A stretch of DNA of 64,000 bases from Caldimonas brevitalea (GCF_001017435.1 NZ_CP011371.1:3410001-3474000); one strand, 5' to 3'; shown: positions 8,273 through 23,780, counted from the first letter of the stretch. Numbers and translations are program-made. Notes: generated by a model not told the origin, from the sequence alone.

Positions 8273-8815
8273 ATGACACAACAGCTGAAGACAGCGTGGA
8301 TAGAACGCTGTGCGGCCCGTCTGCTGGCCTTGCGGCCCAGCATGCGGTCGGAGCATGCACTGGTGGTCGCTCGCCAGCGCTGGGAACACCAGTCGGCGCT
8401 CGACCCCGAGTCGGCGGCCGATTCAGAATTGCGCTGGGAGGACGCCACCTCGCACACGGCATCCGACGCAGACGTGATCGAAGGCCCGGCTTTCCGGTCC
8501 GCGGGGATCGGGGTGGTGCCACTGGCCATCGGGCGCGGACACGATTATTTCGCCGCTGCGCGCCTCGAGGGTGAGGCGGCCAGCGGCAACTGGACGAAAC
8601 GGCCGATCTGGACCCAACGGGCCTATCTGCACCCTTCCGAGGCGCTCGATGCTGCGCGCTGGCTCGCGCAGGCACTGATCGAGGGCGGTGTGCGGCGCGC
8701 AAGCGAGCGCGCGCGTGCCCTGCCCTCACTCGATCCCGTCACGCCGCGTCGGGACAGCAGCCCTGCCGCCGCCGCCAACGACTGCCCGCCGCTCGAGGCG
8801 GCGGCCGACCGTTAG
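8273..8815 (+). CDS. hypothetical protein with WIxRCAARL domain, 180 aa
   Basis: A 180-residue soluble protein starting MTQQLKTAWIERCAARL, with AAGGAAAT as ribosome-binding site. The first 55 residues (W9 to about W55) match the whole core of the 76-residue protein at 12700-12930: both read WIxRCAARL, then RP, a central Trp, P-x-x-AA and a closing LRW. The second half (TQRAYLHPSEALDAARWLAQ) is different and ends in a Ser/Pro/Ala-rich tail. I do not know the family; the shared block argues that it is a genuine small helical domain. The open frame upstream to 8078 is not protein-like. Confidence 0.65.
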   Translation: MTQQLKTAWIERCAARLLALRPSMRSEHALVVARQRWEHQSALDPESAADSELRWEDATSHTASDADVIEGPAFRSAGIGVVPLAIGRGHDYFAAARLEGEAASGNWTKRPIWTQRAYLHPSEALDAARWLAQALIEGGVRRASERARALPSLDPVTPRRDSSPAAAANDCPPLEAAADR

Positions 8816-8851
8816 GCCGGACAGCCGCCGCCCTCTATGCCCGGCGCCGGG

Positions 8852-9376
8852 TCAGCCGGCGAAGAAGTAGTACGTCGCGCGGTAGGGCACGCGACGTTCG
8901 GTGCCGGCCCGGGCCGCGTCGCAGGCGTCGGTCGGCGCCTTGCCGCCTACCGTGGCCACCCGCTGGATGTAGCTCGTCGACGCGAACGTGCCTTGCCCGG
9001 CGTTCGAGGTCGACTTGAGCAGCAGCCATGGAATCGCGGCGGCATCTGGCCCGTCGTCACGTGCGGCCACGGCGGCCACCACCTTGCTGCCGTCGGCGGA
9101 CTCCCAGGTCGGGCCGCCGTAGTGCTTGCCGATGCGCTTGCCGCTGGTGTCGAACAGCTCGGCCTCCGGCGCCTTGAACACCCACTCATGGCGCGCCGGG
9201 TCTGTCTTGCTCGGGCCACAGGTGTAGATCTGCACGCCCTCGGCCGGGCTCTCCAGGGTCAGTTTCGAACCCGCCGGCGGCTTCAGCTGCGGGGGCACCT
9301 GTTGGTGGGGTGCGGACGGCGTCGCACAAGCGGCGAGCAGGACCACAGGGGCCAAAGCGATCAGGGCTGATTTCAT
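8852..9376 (-). CDS. DUF3455-family lipoprotein
   Basis: A 174-residue protein with a lipoprotein signal, MKSALIALAPVVLLAAC, where the lipobox LLAAC places the acylated cysteine near residue 17. The mature part has features of the DUF3455 family: LESPAEGVQIYTC, HEWVFKAPEAELFD, GKHYGGPTWES and IPWLLLKSTSNAGQGTF, ending in an aromatic YRATYYFFAG. It should be a periplasmic, membrane-anchored protein; no function is established for the family. The ATG at 9376 gives the signal peptide directly. It converges on the upstream hypothetical gene and stands alone. Confidence 0.82.
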   Translation of the reverse strand: MKSALIALAPVVLLAACATPSAPHQQVPPQLKPPAGSKLTLESPAEGVQIYTCGPSKTDPARHEWVFKAPEAELFDTSGKRIGKHYGGPTWESADGSKVVAAVAARDDGPDAAAIPWLLLKSTSNAGQGTFASTSYIQRVATVGGKAPTDACDAARAGTERRVPYRATYYFFAG

Positions 9377-9610
9377 ACGCAAACGTCTCCTTCTTGTCTG
9401 TACAACACACGCCACTCACGAAGACGCGAGTGCGTGCCGACGTTCTCACGACAAACCGCTGTGCCAGCACCGCGGCCGTCGTCCGAACAGGCCCGAGGCT
9501 ACACCAGCGCCGGCAAAGGTCCTGTCGCGCCTGCGCCAAGGCCGCACCTGGCGGCATGGCAGGCAACACCCGGCTCGCACCCCATCGCGCCGGCCGCCTG
9601 CAGGCGCCGT

Positions 9611-10114
9611 TCATTCATAGGCATGGAGCCAGCCGGCGCCGTACACCTGCTTGTCGTCCAGCACGAACACGAGGCGGTCGTGCCGACCCCGCCAGTCATA
9701 CCACGCGATTTCCGCGGGCCGGCGCGACGCCGGAGGTCGCTCGCCCACCCACTGCAAGGCCCGCAGCGAGGCTTCGCAGTCGGCCAGGCGGCAGTCCAGC
9801 ACCTGGTCGGGCGCGCCCATCAGCGCGTGCAACTCGGTGCGCTGGGTCGGGTGGCTCACCACGTGGCGGGCCAACTGCCGCATCAGCGTGTGCTTCTCGC
9901 CGCCCCAGGCATCGACGGCGCCGTTCCAGCTCGCGCCGCCAAAGTGCCCTCCTGCCTTGCGCAGCTGCAGGTAGCGCGCCGACAGCGCGTCGGCCGAGGC
10001 TTCGGCGGATGCAGATTGCGGCGGCTGCGCTGCGGCCATCGACACCAAGCCGATAAATCCGAACAGCCCAACACCAAGCTGCATCAACCGGCAACAGCAA
10101 GGGACAAGTCGCAT
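9611..10114 (-). CDS. secreted hypothetical protein, 167 aa
   Basis: A 167-residue protein with a signal sequence (MRLVPCCCRLMQLGVGLFGF, cleavage probably after SMAAAQ). The mature region contains HALMGAPDQVLDCRLADCEA and AWYDWRGRHDRLVFVLD. The pattern of MG-P-D followed by a Tyr-Trp and a hydrophobic strand resembles the small SmpA/BamE-like fold, but this is a weak guess. There is a good ribosome-binding region (AAAGGGTGA) before the ATG at 10114. Divergent from the M14 carboxypeptidase gene, with 114 bases between starts. Confidence 0.65.
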   Translation of the reverse strand: MRLVPCCCRLMQLGVGLFGFIGLVSMAAAQPPQSASAEASADALSARYLQLRKAGGHFGGASWNGAVDAWGGEKHTLMRQLARHVVSHPTQRTELHALMGAPDQVLDCRLADCEASLRALQWVGERPPASRRPAEIAWYDWRGRHDRLVFVLDDKQVYGAGWLHAYE

Positions 10115-10228
10115 CTCGTCACCCTTTCTCAAACAGAATCGGCGCGCCACGTCGCCGGAGACCCACAAGGACCGCCGCGCCGAGGTCGATCTGCAACGAT
10201 GCAAGAAGCGTCACTGTAAGGGAACTCC

Positions 10229-12460
10229 ATGAAGGTCACTCATACGCACCTCGGCGCGGCACTGGCTGCCATCGCCCTCGGCACCGCCACCCTGCCGGCC
10301 CTGGCCGCCCCCGACTCACCACAGGCCTTGCGCGAACTGCGACAGCAGGAGAAGCAACGGGTCGACATCTACAAAGCTTTTTTCCCGGACGTCGCAACCG
10401 GTCGCAAGGCCGCCATCACCTTCGAAGCCAACGTGCTCGAAGCAGCCTACAACCGAGGCTACCTCGTCCTCGAGTTGAACGACGCCGAGATCGCCAAACT
10501 GCAACGCTTCGGCTTTCGCATCGAGCATGCGCCCGAGTACATCGCCAAGCGCGATGACTTCCTGAACGCTATCCAGTCGGCCAATGCAGCACGCCAGCGC
10601 GCCAACCCGAGCGCCACCGACATCGGCATCCAGGCCATCCCGGGCTATGCCTGCTATGAGACCGTCGAAGAGACCTTCGCCGCCGCGCAAGGCTTCACGA
10701 CCAGCCACCCCCAGCTCGCCAGCTGGATCGACATCGGCGACTCGTGGGAGAAGACGCGCGGCGTCGGCGGCCACGATTTGCGAGTGCTCAAGCTGACCAA
10801 CAACGCGGTGGGCGGCACGAACAAGCCCAAGCTCTTCATCAACAGCGCCATCCATGCGCGCGAATACACCACGGCGCCCCTGGTGCTCGATTTCGCCCGT
10901 TGGCTGGTGAACGGCCATGGCAACAACGCCGACGCCACCTGGATCCTCGACCACCACGAGGTGCACATGCTCCTGCACACCAACCCCGACGGCCGCAAGA
11001 AGGCCGAAACCGGGTTGTCGTGGCGCAAGAACACCAACACCGCCTATTGCGGCAACAGCAACAACCGCGGCGCCGACCTGAACCGCAACTTCGGCTTCAA
11101 CTGGAACTCGACCGGCGGCGAAGGCTCGAGCGGCAACCAGTGCGACCTCACCTATCGCGGCCCGTCGCGGGCCTCGGAACCGGAGGTCCAGGCGGTCGAG
11201 AACTACATCCGGCGCCTCTGGCCGGACCGCCGCGGACCCAACCGCACCGACGCAGCACCGACCGACACGAGCGGCATCCACCTCGACATCCACAGCTACA
11301 GCGAGCTGGTGTTGTGGCCGTGGGGTGACGTCTCAACGCCGGCGCCCAATGGCACCGCGCTGCAGACGCTCGGCCGGCGCTTCGCGTACTACAACAACTA
11401 TTCGCCGATGCCGTCGATCGGCCTGTACCCGACCGATGGCACCAGCGACGGGCCGAGCTATGGCGAGCTGGGCGTCGCGGCCTTCACCTTCGAGCTCGGC
11501 ACCAGCTTCTTCCAGAGCTGCGGCGACTACACCAACACCATCAAGCCCGACAACCTGCCGGCGCTGATCTATGCCGCCAAGGTCGTGCGCACGCCCTATC
11601 TGACCCCCGCCGGCCCGGACGTGACCAGCCTGAGCTTGAGCCATGACGCGAGCGGCGCCGGTGTGCCTGCCGGCACGCGCGTCACGCTGACCGCCTCGGT
11701 GACCGACACGCGCTTCAACAACAGCAATGGTGCCGAGCCGGTGCAGAACATCAGCGGGGCCGAAGCCTATGTCGACGTGCCGCCGTGGCAGACCGGTGCC
11801 CAGCCGATCGCCTTGAACGCCGGGGACGGCGCCTACAACGCCACCACCGAAGGCGTGACCGGCACCCTCGACACGTCCAGCCTGGCGACCGGCAAGCACA
11901 TCGTGTATGTGCGCGGGCGCGACGCGTCCGGGCAGTGGGGCCCGGTCACGGCCGCCTTCCTCAAGGTGGGCACCACCGGCACGCCGACGCTGAACGCCTC
12001 GTTCACCCACAGCTGCACCGCCTTGGCCTGCTCGTTCGACGCCGGCGGGTCCACCGGGGACATCACGTCCTATGCGTGGAACTTCGGCGACGCGAGCAGC
12101 GGCTCGGGCGTCACGGCGCGCCACAGCTATGCGGCGGGCGGCAGCTACAACGTGTCGCTCACGGTGTCCGACGGGCAGACCAGCAGCAGCACCACCCGCA
12201 CGGTGTCGGTGACGGCTGCGCCGTCGATCACCTTGTCGCTCAGCGCCACGCCGCGGAGCTCGAGCAGTTCCTGGGTGAACCTCGCCTGGTCGGGTGCGAG
12301 CGGCACCTGGGTCGACGTCTACCGCGACGGCCGGCTGCTCGGCTATACGCGCAACGACGGCGCTTATCGGGAGGCACGTGCCTCCGGCACCTGGCGCTAC
12401 CGCGTCTGCCAGCGCGGGTCGACCTCGGCCTGCTCGCCCGAAGCCAGCATCTCGTTCTGA
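10229..12460 (+). CDS. secreted M14 zinc carboxypeptidase with PKD domain (copy 1)
   Basis: A 743-residue exported protein: signal peptide (MKVTHTHLGAALAAIALG...ALA), a propeptide-like region to about residue 130, then an M14 peptidase domain. Zinc ligands are visible as H209 and E212 in NSAIHAREYTTA and H355 in DIHSYSELVLWPWG; the catalytic glutamate is E422 in FTFELGTSFF; substrate-binding HTNPDGRK and DLNRNF are present. About residues 585-665 are a PKD domain (YAWNFGDASSG), and the last 75 residues look like a fibronectin III-type module. It should remove C-terminal residues from peptides outside the cell. A paralog of identical length lies at 46074-48305 on the other strand. Confidence 0.9.
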   Translation: MKVTHTHLGAALAAIALGTATLPALAAPDSPQALRELRQQEKQRVDIYKAFFPDVATGRKAAITFEANVLEAAYNRGYLVLELNDAEIAKLQRFGFRIEHAPEYIAKRDDFLNAIQSANAARQRANPSATDIGIQAIPGYACYETVEETFAAAQGFTTSHPQLASWIDIGDSWEKTRGVGGHDLRVLKLTNNAVGGTNKPKLFINSAIHAREYTTAPLVLDFARWLVNGHGNNADATWILDHHEVHMLLHTNPDGRKKAETGLSWRKNTNTAYCGNSNNRGADLNRNFGFNWNSTGGEGSSGNQCDLTYRGPSRASEPEVQAVENYIRRLWPDRRGPNRTDAAPTDTSGIHLDIHSYSELVLWPWGDVSTPAPNGTALQTLGRRFAYYNNYSPMPSIGLYPTDGTSDGPSYGELGVAAFTFELGTSFFQSCGDYTNTIKPDNLPALIYAAKVVRTPYLTPAGPDVTSLSLSHDASGAGVPAGTRVTLTASVTDTRFNNSNGAEPVQNISGAEAYVDVPPWQTGAQPIALNAGDGAYNATTEGVTGTLDTSSLATGKHIVYVRGRDASGQWGPVTAAFLKVGTTGTPTLNASFTHSCTALACSFDAGGSTGDITSYAWNFGDASSGSGVTARHSYAAGGSYNVSLTVSDGQTSSSTTRTVSVTAAPSITLSLSATPRSSSSSWVNLAWSGASGTWVDVYRDGRLLGYTRNDGAYREARASGTWRYRVCQRGSTSACSPEASISF

Positions 12461-12464
12461 GCAT

Positions 12465-12498
12465 GCGGCCCCGCCCGTCCCTTGGCCGGCGGGGCCGC
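12465..12498 (+). terminator. possible terminator after the M14 gene
   Basis: An 11-bp perfect GC-rich inverted repeat (12465-12475 with 12488-12498, 12-base loop) four bases after the stop. There is no T-run, so intrinsic termination is uncertain. Confidence 0.4.
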
Positions 12499-12699
12499 CA
12501 GTTCCCGAAATTACCGAAAGACATGGCCGGAATTGCGGGTTGCGTGGGGGCTCGGGAGGCGGGCAGCTTCCGCCGTTTCGGACGGACTCCATGTCAGCAC
12601 CAGGGAATTCGGGCGTCCAGCACTCGGGGGCGTCGTGGGTCGTAAGGCGGCACAGGCTTTGCTAACGCCTGTCACCGTTGCACCGACCCCTTGCCTGCG

Positions 12700-12930
12700 A
12701 TGCCGTCGCTCGATCTCGACACCACCCCTGCTGTACTGTTCACCACCTTGTCGGAACGAGACCATTGGATCGCCCGTTGTGCGGCCCGCCTGCGGCTGGC
12801 CCGCCCGGGCATCGACCGCCTGGCGGCGATCGATTTCGCGGCCTCGGTCTGGCTCGACAGCCAGGGCGCCACCGGGCCCGATGAAGCGGCCCAACAGCAA
12901 TTGCTACGCTGGCCCGAGGTCGACCTTTGA
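12700..12930 (+). CDS. small hypothetical protein with WIxRCAARL domain, 76 aa
   Basis: A 76-residue protein starting MPSLDLDTTPAVLF; an in-frame TTG at 12691 would add three residues. Residues 23-71 (WIARCAARLRLARPG ... LLRW) match the N-terminal block of the protein at 8273-8815, so these two genes 4 kb apart share one small helical domain. The family is not recognised. The next gene starts 36 bases downstream on the same strand, suggesting possible co-transcription. Confidence 0.6.
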   Translation: MPSLDLDTTPAVLFTTLSERDHWIARCAARLRLARPGIDRLAAIDFAASVWLDSQGATGPDEAAQQQLLRWPEVDL

Positions 12931-12966
12931 CCGCAGCGGCGCCTGCCGCTGCGATAATCGCCCGCC

Positions 12967-13302
12967 ATGCCCCCTGCTTCTCCTTCTTCGCGTCATCAGG
13001 GCGCAACGCTGACGCCGTGGTTCTCTCCCGAGGCCACGCCCCATCACCGCGGCGTGTACCAGCGCGCGTTCCCGGCCGGCCCCTACAGCTGCTGGGACGG
13101 CCGCCAGTGGCGCTACGACGCCGTGTCGCCCGACATGGCGGCCTTGCAGACGGCGCCGAGCGGCGTGCAGGCCGCACGCTGGCGAGGCCTGAGCGAGCCG
13201 CCCCCGGAGCACTGCCTCACCTGTCGGGGCCATGGGGTCGTCGATCACGGCGATGACGACGCCAGCCGCGAGCCCCTGATCGATCCCTGCCCCGATTGTT
13301 GA
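12967..13302 (+). CDS. small hypothetical protein with C-terminal CxxC pair, 111 aa
   Basis: A 111-residue protein. The first 75 residues are rich in aromatic residues and Pro (AFPAGPYSCWDGRQWRYD). The C-terminus has two CxxC pairs, CLTCRGHG and CPDC, resembling one zinc-binding unit of a DnaJ-type zinc finger, so it may bind zinc. A -10-like GATAAT lies only nine bases before the ATG, so a short or absent leader is possible. No family recognised. Confidence 0.62.
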   Translation: MPPASPSSRHQGATLTPWFSPEATPHHRGVYQRAFPAGPYSCWDGRQWRYDAVSPDMAALQTAPSGVQAARWRGLSEPPPEHCLTCRGHGVVDHGDDDASREPLIDPCPDC

Positions 13303-13372
13303 GGCGGTGACTGGCCTCAGGCCGGCTCGCACCAGGACACGCTGGCGCGCCGATGCGGCACGCGCGCGGGCG

Positions 13373-18064
<4,692 letters not shown>

Positions 18065-18490
18065 AGCGTCCCTCCTCCCCGATGGGTTCGAGACTCAGCC
18101 GCCGCTGCCGCGGTAGCGAGTGGCCGGGCGACAGGCGCTCCCGAGTCGTGAGTCCTGCGCCTGAGCATGCGTCGTGCGCTGCCTCTTCTGCTTGTGGCCG
18201 GGTCGCCCCCGCAGACGGGTGACACCCCTACACCTCATTGCCGCTCCGGGGATCACCCGAGGGCTGCGACGGCGGGGCGACCGCAGCCGATGTGCAGCAA
18301 GCAGCGCACCTTACAAGGGGTTGTTTCGGGCTTTGAAGCACCGTCCTGTCAGGTCAACCAGGGGCTCATCAGCGATCCTATGGTTCGCTCGCATGTGCTT
18401 CAGACTCGACAGCTGCTAAAAATTGAAGAACCGCCGTGGGGACGCGCAGCCACGGCCGGAGGGCGGGTCCAACGTTTGCAGAAAGGTCAC
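18065..18490. other. intergenic region between divergent kinase genes
   Basis: 426 bases between the starts of two sensor-kinase genes on opposite strands. A plus-strand frame is open from 18167, but its product before the ATG at 18491 is not protein-like. Promoters for both genes probably lie here; I see no clear operator or hairpin. Confidence 0.5.
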
Positions 18491-20386
<1,896 letters not shown>

Positions 20387-20406
20387 CCGGCCATGCAAGG
20401 TGTCGA

Positions 20407-21210
20407 TCAGCGTGCCGTGTCCTTGCCCTGCAATGACTTGTTGAGTGCAGGGCACGTGACGACCGCACGCAGACGGGCGTATTCGCCCGACGCTCGCAAG
20501 GCTTTCAAGCCGTTGTCGAACGCCTCGCGCCGCGTCTCGCTCTTCGGCAGTACGGTGGGCAGCAGCAAATGGGTGGTGAACTGCAGCGTCATGGGTCGGC
20601 GATGGGCCTTCAAGACGGCAGCGTCGGCGGCGTTGAGATAGCGGCTGATCAAGTCGCACGCCACATAGCGTTCGATGGGCACCACGTCGACACGCCGCCT
20701 GATCAGTTTGCGCAAGGCGGCCAGGTCGTCGGGTGTCGGGTCGATGTGTAGCTCTCCGGCAGCCACCATCGCCTTGAGCCCCGCGTTGTAGGAGTAGTCC
20801 TGGATCATCGCAATCCGCCAAGGCTTCAGATCGTCGAGCGTGTGCCAATCGAAGTCGACGTCGCGGCGGTGCAAGAACACCCACTCCTCCTCGATCACCG
20901 TGTCGCTGAGCAGAAAACCTGCTTCCCGTTCGGGCGCCCGCCCCCAGTACGCGGTGCCGTCCCATTTGCCCTGACGTGTCTCTCGCAACGCCCGCGACCA
21001 CGGCAGGAAGGTGTAGCGAACGCTGTAGCCCGACAACTCGAACGCACGTCGCACGATGGACAGCGCAATGCCCTGGTCGTCGCGCGATTGGGTCGCGTAG
21101 GGCGGCAACTCCCCAGTGGCGATGCGCAGTGGCTGGTTATCAGCGGCGCTGCGATGAAACCCCACCGACAAGGCCAGCGACGTCGCCAGGACGAAGCAAA
21201 GTCGGACCAT
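20407..21210 (-). CDS. periplasmic solute-binding protein (SBP_bac_3 family)
   Basis: A 267-residue exported protein with a signal peptide (MVRLCFVLATSLALSVGF, cleavage near SAA-D). The mature part follows the family 3 binding-protein pattern: LRIATGELPPYA, GIALSIVRRAFELSGY, FLPWSRALRE, GKWDGTAYWGR and a late hinge region. No permease or ATPase genes are nearby, so it may be an orphan binding protein or a signalling partner of the convergent membrane kinase at 18491-20386, whose stop is 20 bases away. The ligand cannot be told, although such orphan proteins are common in Gram-negative bacteria. The start was chosen at the signal peptide. Confidence 0.8.
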   Translation of the reverse strand: MVRLCFVLATSLALSVGFHRSAADNQPLRIATGELPPYATQSRDDQGIALSIVRRAFELSGYSVRYTFLPWSRALRETRQGKWDGTAYWGRAPEREAGFLLSDTVIEEEWVFLHRRDVDFDWHTLDDLKPWRIAMIQDYSYNAGLKAMVAAGELHIDPTPDDLAALRKLIRRRVDVVPIERYVACDLISRYLNAADAAVLKAHRRPMTLQFTTHLLLPTVLPKSETRREAFDNGLKALRASGEYARLRAVVTCPALNKSLQGKDTAR

Positions 21211-21351
21211 GCTGTTTTCCGCGCTCTTGATCCAGGGTCGAACCGTCGACGATGTTAGGACCGCGACGGCGCCGGCACGGCGCAACCCCCTGCCGATGAC
21301 ACGGTGGGAGCGAGGCCACCGGCGGCGCCAAGCGGCAGGACGGCCTCGACT

Positions 21352-21531
21352 CTATTTCTGAAAACACAATGATCTGCTGTGCAACTTCTCCTTCACCGGG
21401 TCAATTTTCTTGCCGTCGCCGTCCTGGTCGGCAGGAGTTGGTGCATCCGCGCCCTGAATACTTGCCATTTTTGCAACGATCCATTGAAGCGCCGCCCGTT
21501 TTTCGCCCGTCCGTTCATCTCTAAAGTTCAT
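21352..21531 (-). CDS. possible small ORF or gene remnant, 59 aa, in lower-GC DNA
   Basis: A minus-strand frame reads MNFRDERTGEKRAALQWIVA and ends in KKIDPVKEKLHSRSLCFQK. Composition is protein-like, and codons such as AAA, ATT, GTT, TTT and AGA are unlike the window average. Upstream the same frame continues without Met and then becomes the antisense of the DUF4148 gene. It may be a short acquired gene, the 3' remnant of one, or simply AT-richer regulatory DNA of the downstream gene. No family recognised and no clear ribosome-binding site. Confidence 0.3.
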   Translation of the reverse strand: MNFRDERTGEKRAALQWIVAKMASIQGADAPTPADQDGDGKKIDPVKEKLHSRSLCFQK

Positions 21532-21636
21532 CCCATCGATGAGCACAAACGAATCACGCTTGCGACTCAGCGATGGGCCAGACGGCTTACCCGCCCGACC
21601 CGGACCTATCACCTGATTGAAGAACGGAGTAGCACC

Positions 21637-21951
21637 ATGAACGTCCAGAAGAACTTGATCGTCGCCGTGATCGCCACCTTTGCCGCCGCCGGCGCTTTCG
21701 CGCAGGAAGCCACGCCCGAAGACGACAACTTCCACGCCCAGTACGCCTCGCTGAAGACCCGCGCTCAAGTGAAGGCCGAACTGCTGCAAGCCCGCGCCGA
21801 CCAACCCCTGGTGGTCCACAGCGGTGAAGCCAGCATGTCCCCGATGACCGCTCGCAGCGCCGTCACCCGCAGCCGCGATGACGTGAAGCGCGAAACCATC
21901 AGCGCGCTGCGCAGCGATCGCGCCGAAGCCCCGATCAACATCGGCGGCTGA
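21637..21951 (+). CDS. DUF4148-type small secreted protein, 104 aa
   Basis: A 104-residue protein with signal peptide MNVQKNLIVAVIATFAAAG (cleavage after AFA). The mature part contains the DUF4148-like block TRAQVKAELLQARADQPL, followed by a Ser/Arg-rich stretch. Proteins of this family are abundant in Burkholderiales, periplasmic by prediction, and without known function. GGAG lies eleven bases before the ATG. It ends 45 bases before a strong hairpin terminator shared with the chitosanase gene. Confidence 0.78.
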   Translation: MNVQKNLIVAVIATFAAAGAFAQEATPEDDNFHAQYASLKTRAQVKAELLQARADQPLVVHSGEASMSPMTARSAVTRSRDDVKRETISALRSDRAEAPINIGG

Positions 21952-21996
21952 AGCCGGCGGCCTTCGAGCGCTGTCCCGGCCGGGCCGGCCTACAGA

Positions 21997-22028
21997 CAAC
22001 AAAAAACCCGCCAAGGCGGTTTTTGTTG
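21997..22028. terminator. bidirectional terminator
   Basis: Stem CCGCC-AA-GGCGG with A-rich left side and TTTTTG on the right, plus one bulged base. A/T runs on both sides let it serve the DUF4148 gene on the plus strand and the chitosanase gene on the minus strand. Confidence 0.85.
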
Positions 22029-22076
22029 GGCGGGGCGCCCGCAGCAGACCGGTGCCACCGCGGGCGCTCGCACCTG

Positions 22077-23780
22077 TCAGGGCGCCGGCGGCACGATCTC
22101 GCGCACCGACGGCAGGGCAAAATCGATGCGCTGCCAGCCGTCGACCCGCAAGGTGGTCAGCGGCCCGCCCCAGTGGGCGTACTTGCTGAAGTGCCCGGTG
22201 TCGGTCCCGTCGACATCGACATACTCACTGAACAAGCGCCAGCGGTTGTTGGGCTTGCCGGTGGCCCGGTCGAACGGGTCGCGGTCGAGGTAGAGCCGGT
22301 TGATCACACGCGACCGATTCGACGGGTCGGCGTAGCTGACCAGCTTCAAGCCCACCCAGGTGTTGTCGACCAGGCCCGCGTCGAACTTCGGCTCCAGCCG
22401 GACGTAGTCGTAGTCGGGGTGGGTCAGCTCCTTGGCGAAGCGCGCATTGCGGCTGCTGTCTGCCGGGCCCAGCGTCATCATCACGCAGGAGGCGGCATCC
22501 GGGTCGCTGCCGCTGTGGCGGCCGCCGCGCACCTTCAGCTGCGCCTGCGAGCGACCGGCGTCGAGCAGCTGGTGCACGCGCAGGTACACGGTGAACTCCT
22601 GGTTGCGGAAGTCCTTGGGGCTCGCCAGGTAGCCCTTCTTCTGCGTCTTCCAGGTGTAGCGCTGCTCCTCGTCGCTGGCCTTGAAATGCAGTCGCATGGT
22701 CCAGCCGGTGCCGCCGCTCGCATAGTTGAGCGGGTACGACTCGGTGCTCCAGTAGCGCAGCGCACCCTCGTCGCGGGCGTATGCCTTCTGTTTCTTCTCG
22801 AGATAGATGCGCGAGGTCTGGTTGGGGTCGTTCTCGCCCAGGCGCAGCGAGGTGCCCTTGGTGGCCGACGGCAACAGCATCTGCACACCGTCGTCGTCCA
22901 GGCCCGGCGCCGTGGGCGGCGGCGGGGCGGGCGGCGGGTTGCCGTCGACCGCGGCGATGCGGTAGCTGTCGCCGTAGACCTTCCACTCCAGCGGCGTGTT
23001 CAGGTCGAGGTTGCCCTTGCGCAGGAACACACGTTGGGCAGTGTCCACCCGGCTGGTGTCGCTGTGCGCCTCTTCGGTCTTCATCGCCGCCACACGGGCA
23101 TCGAGGAAAGCATTCAGGTAGGCCACCTCGTCGCCGCCCTGCGAAGGCGGCTTGGCCCGCCGCAAAGCCTTTTTGCGGATCCCGCCGAAGCTCACGCTGT
23201 CGCTGCCGGGGCCATGCATCACCAGCGCGTCGTAATAGATGAACTGGCCCAGCGCACGCAAGCCGTCTTGCTTGGCCTGCTGCACGGCCGGGTTGAAATA
23301 CACCTCGTCGCGCACCGCGTCCTGCGATTGCCGGAAGGCCGGGTCTTGCGCCGCACGGCGCCAGTCGGACACGAAGTTGGGGTCCAGGCCCTCATGCGAG
23401 TCGGAGCCGTCGACCCGGCGCAACGCCGGCAGGTATTTGGCCAGCACGTTGCCGGGTGCGCGCCGGTTGTACGTTTCGACCAGCTGCAGCATGTCGCCGG
23501 TGCCCGAACAAAAGCCGACGATGCCGGCCGTGTAGCCGCGGCCGTCGCCGATGTCCTCGATGTAGCGGTACTGCGCACGCCAGTCGAGCGACGAGTTCTC
23601 GGCGCTCGAGACGAGTTGCATGGCGATGTCCTTCTTCGCCGGGTCGCTCAGGTCGTTGCGGCTGCCGGCCTGGGGCGCCGCCAGGGGCTGCAGCTGGGCC
23701 TGTGCCGGCCCGACAGCGGCGGCACCCGCGGCGCAACACGCCGCGGCGAGCCAGGGAAGCAAGGTGCGGGTCAATCGCAT
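22077..23780 (-). CDS. secreted GH46 chitosanase with extra C-terminal domain
   Basis: A 567-residue exported enzyme. After a signal peptide (about 29 residues) residues 45-290 match glycoside hydrolase family 46: SSAENSSLDWRAQY and YIEDIGDGRGYTAG, with catalytic E61 and D79 spaced 18 apart as in the Streptomyces N174 enzyme (E22/D40), and FCSGTGDM. GH46 enzymes cut beta-1,4 links in chitosan. Typical GH46 enzymes are near 240-290 residues, so the extra 250 C-terminal residues (from about 305, starting with a short Pro/Ala linker) are an added module; they look like a beta-sandwich with many aromatic residues, perhaps for carbohydrate binding, but I cannot name the family. Confidence 0.88.
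   Translation of the reverse strand: MRLTRTLLPWLAAACCAAGAAAVGPAQAQLQPLAAPQAGSRNDLSDPAKKDIAMQLVSSAENSSLDWRAQYRYIEDIGDGRGYTAGIVGFCSGTGDMLQLVETYNRRAPGNVLAKYLPALRRVDGSDSHEGLDPNFVSDWRRAAQDPAFRQSQDAVRDEVYFNPAVQQAKQDGLRALGQFIYYDALVMHGPGSDSVSFGGIRKKALRRAKPPSQGGDEVAYLNAFLDARVAAMKTEEAHSDTSRVDTAQRVFLRKGNLDLNTPLEWKVYGDSYRIAAVDGNPPPAPPPPTAPGLDDDGVQMLLPSATKGTSLRLGENDPNQTSRIYLEKKQKAYARDEGALRYWSTESYPLNYASGGTGWTMRLHFKASDEEQRYTWKTQKKGYLASPKDFRNQEFTVYLRVHQLLDAGRSQAQLKVRGGRHSGSDPDAASCVMMTLGPADSSRNARFAKELTHPDYDYVRLEPKFDAGLVDNTWVGLKLVSYADPSNRSRVINRLYLDRDPFDRATGKPNNRWRLFSEYVDVDGTDTGHFSKYAHWGGPLTTLRVDGWQRIDFALPSVREIVPPAP

Noticed and set aside
12927..12958. Promoter with TTGACC and GATAAT before the 111-residue protein
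   Set aside because: The 20-base spacer is too long for a standard sigma-70 promoter; only the -10-like element is mentioned.
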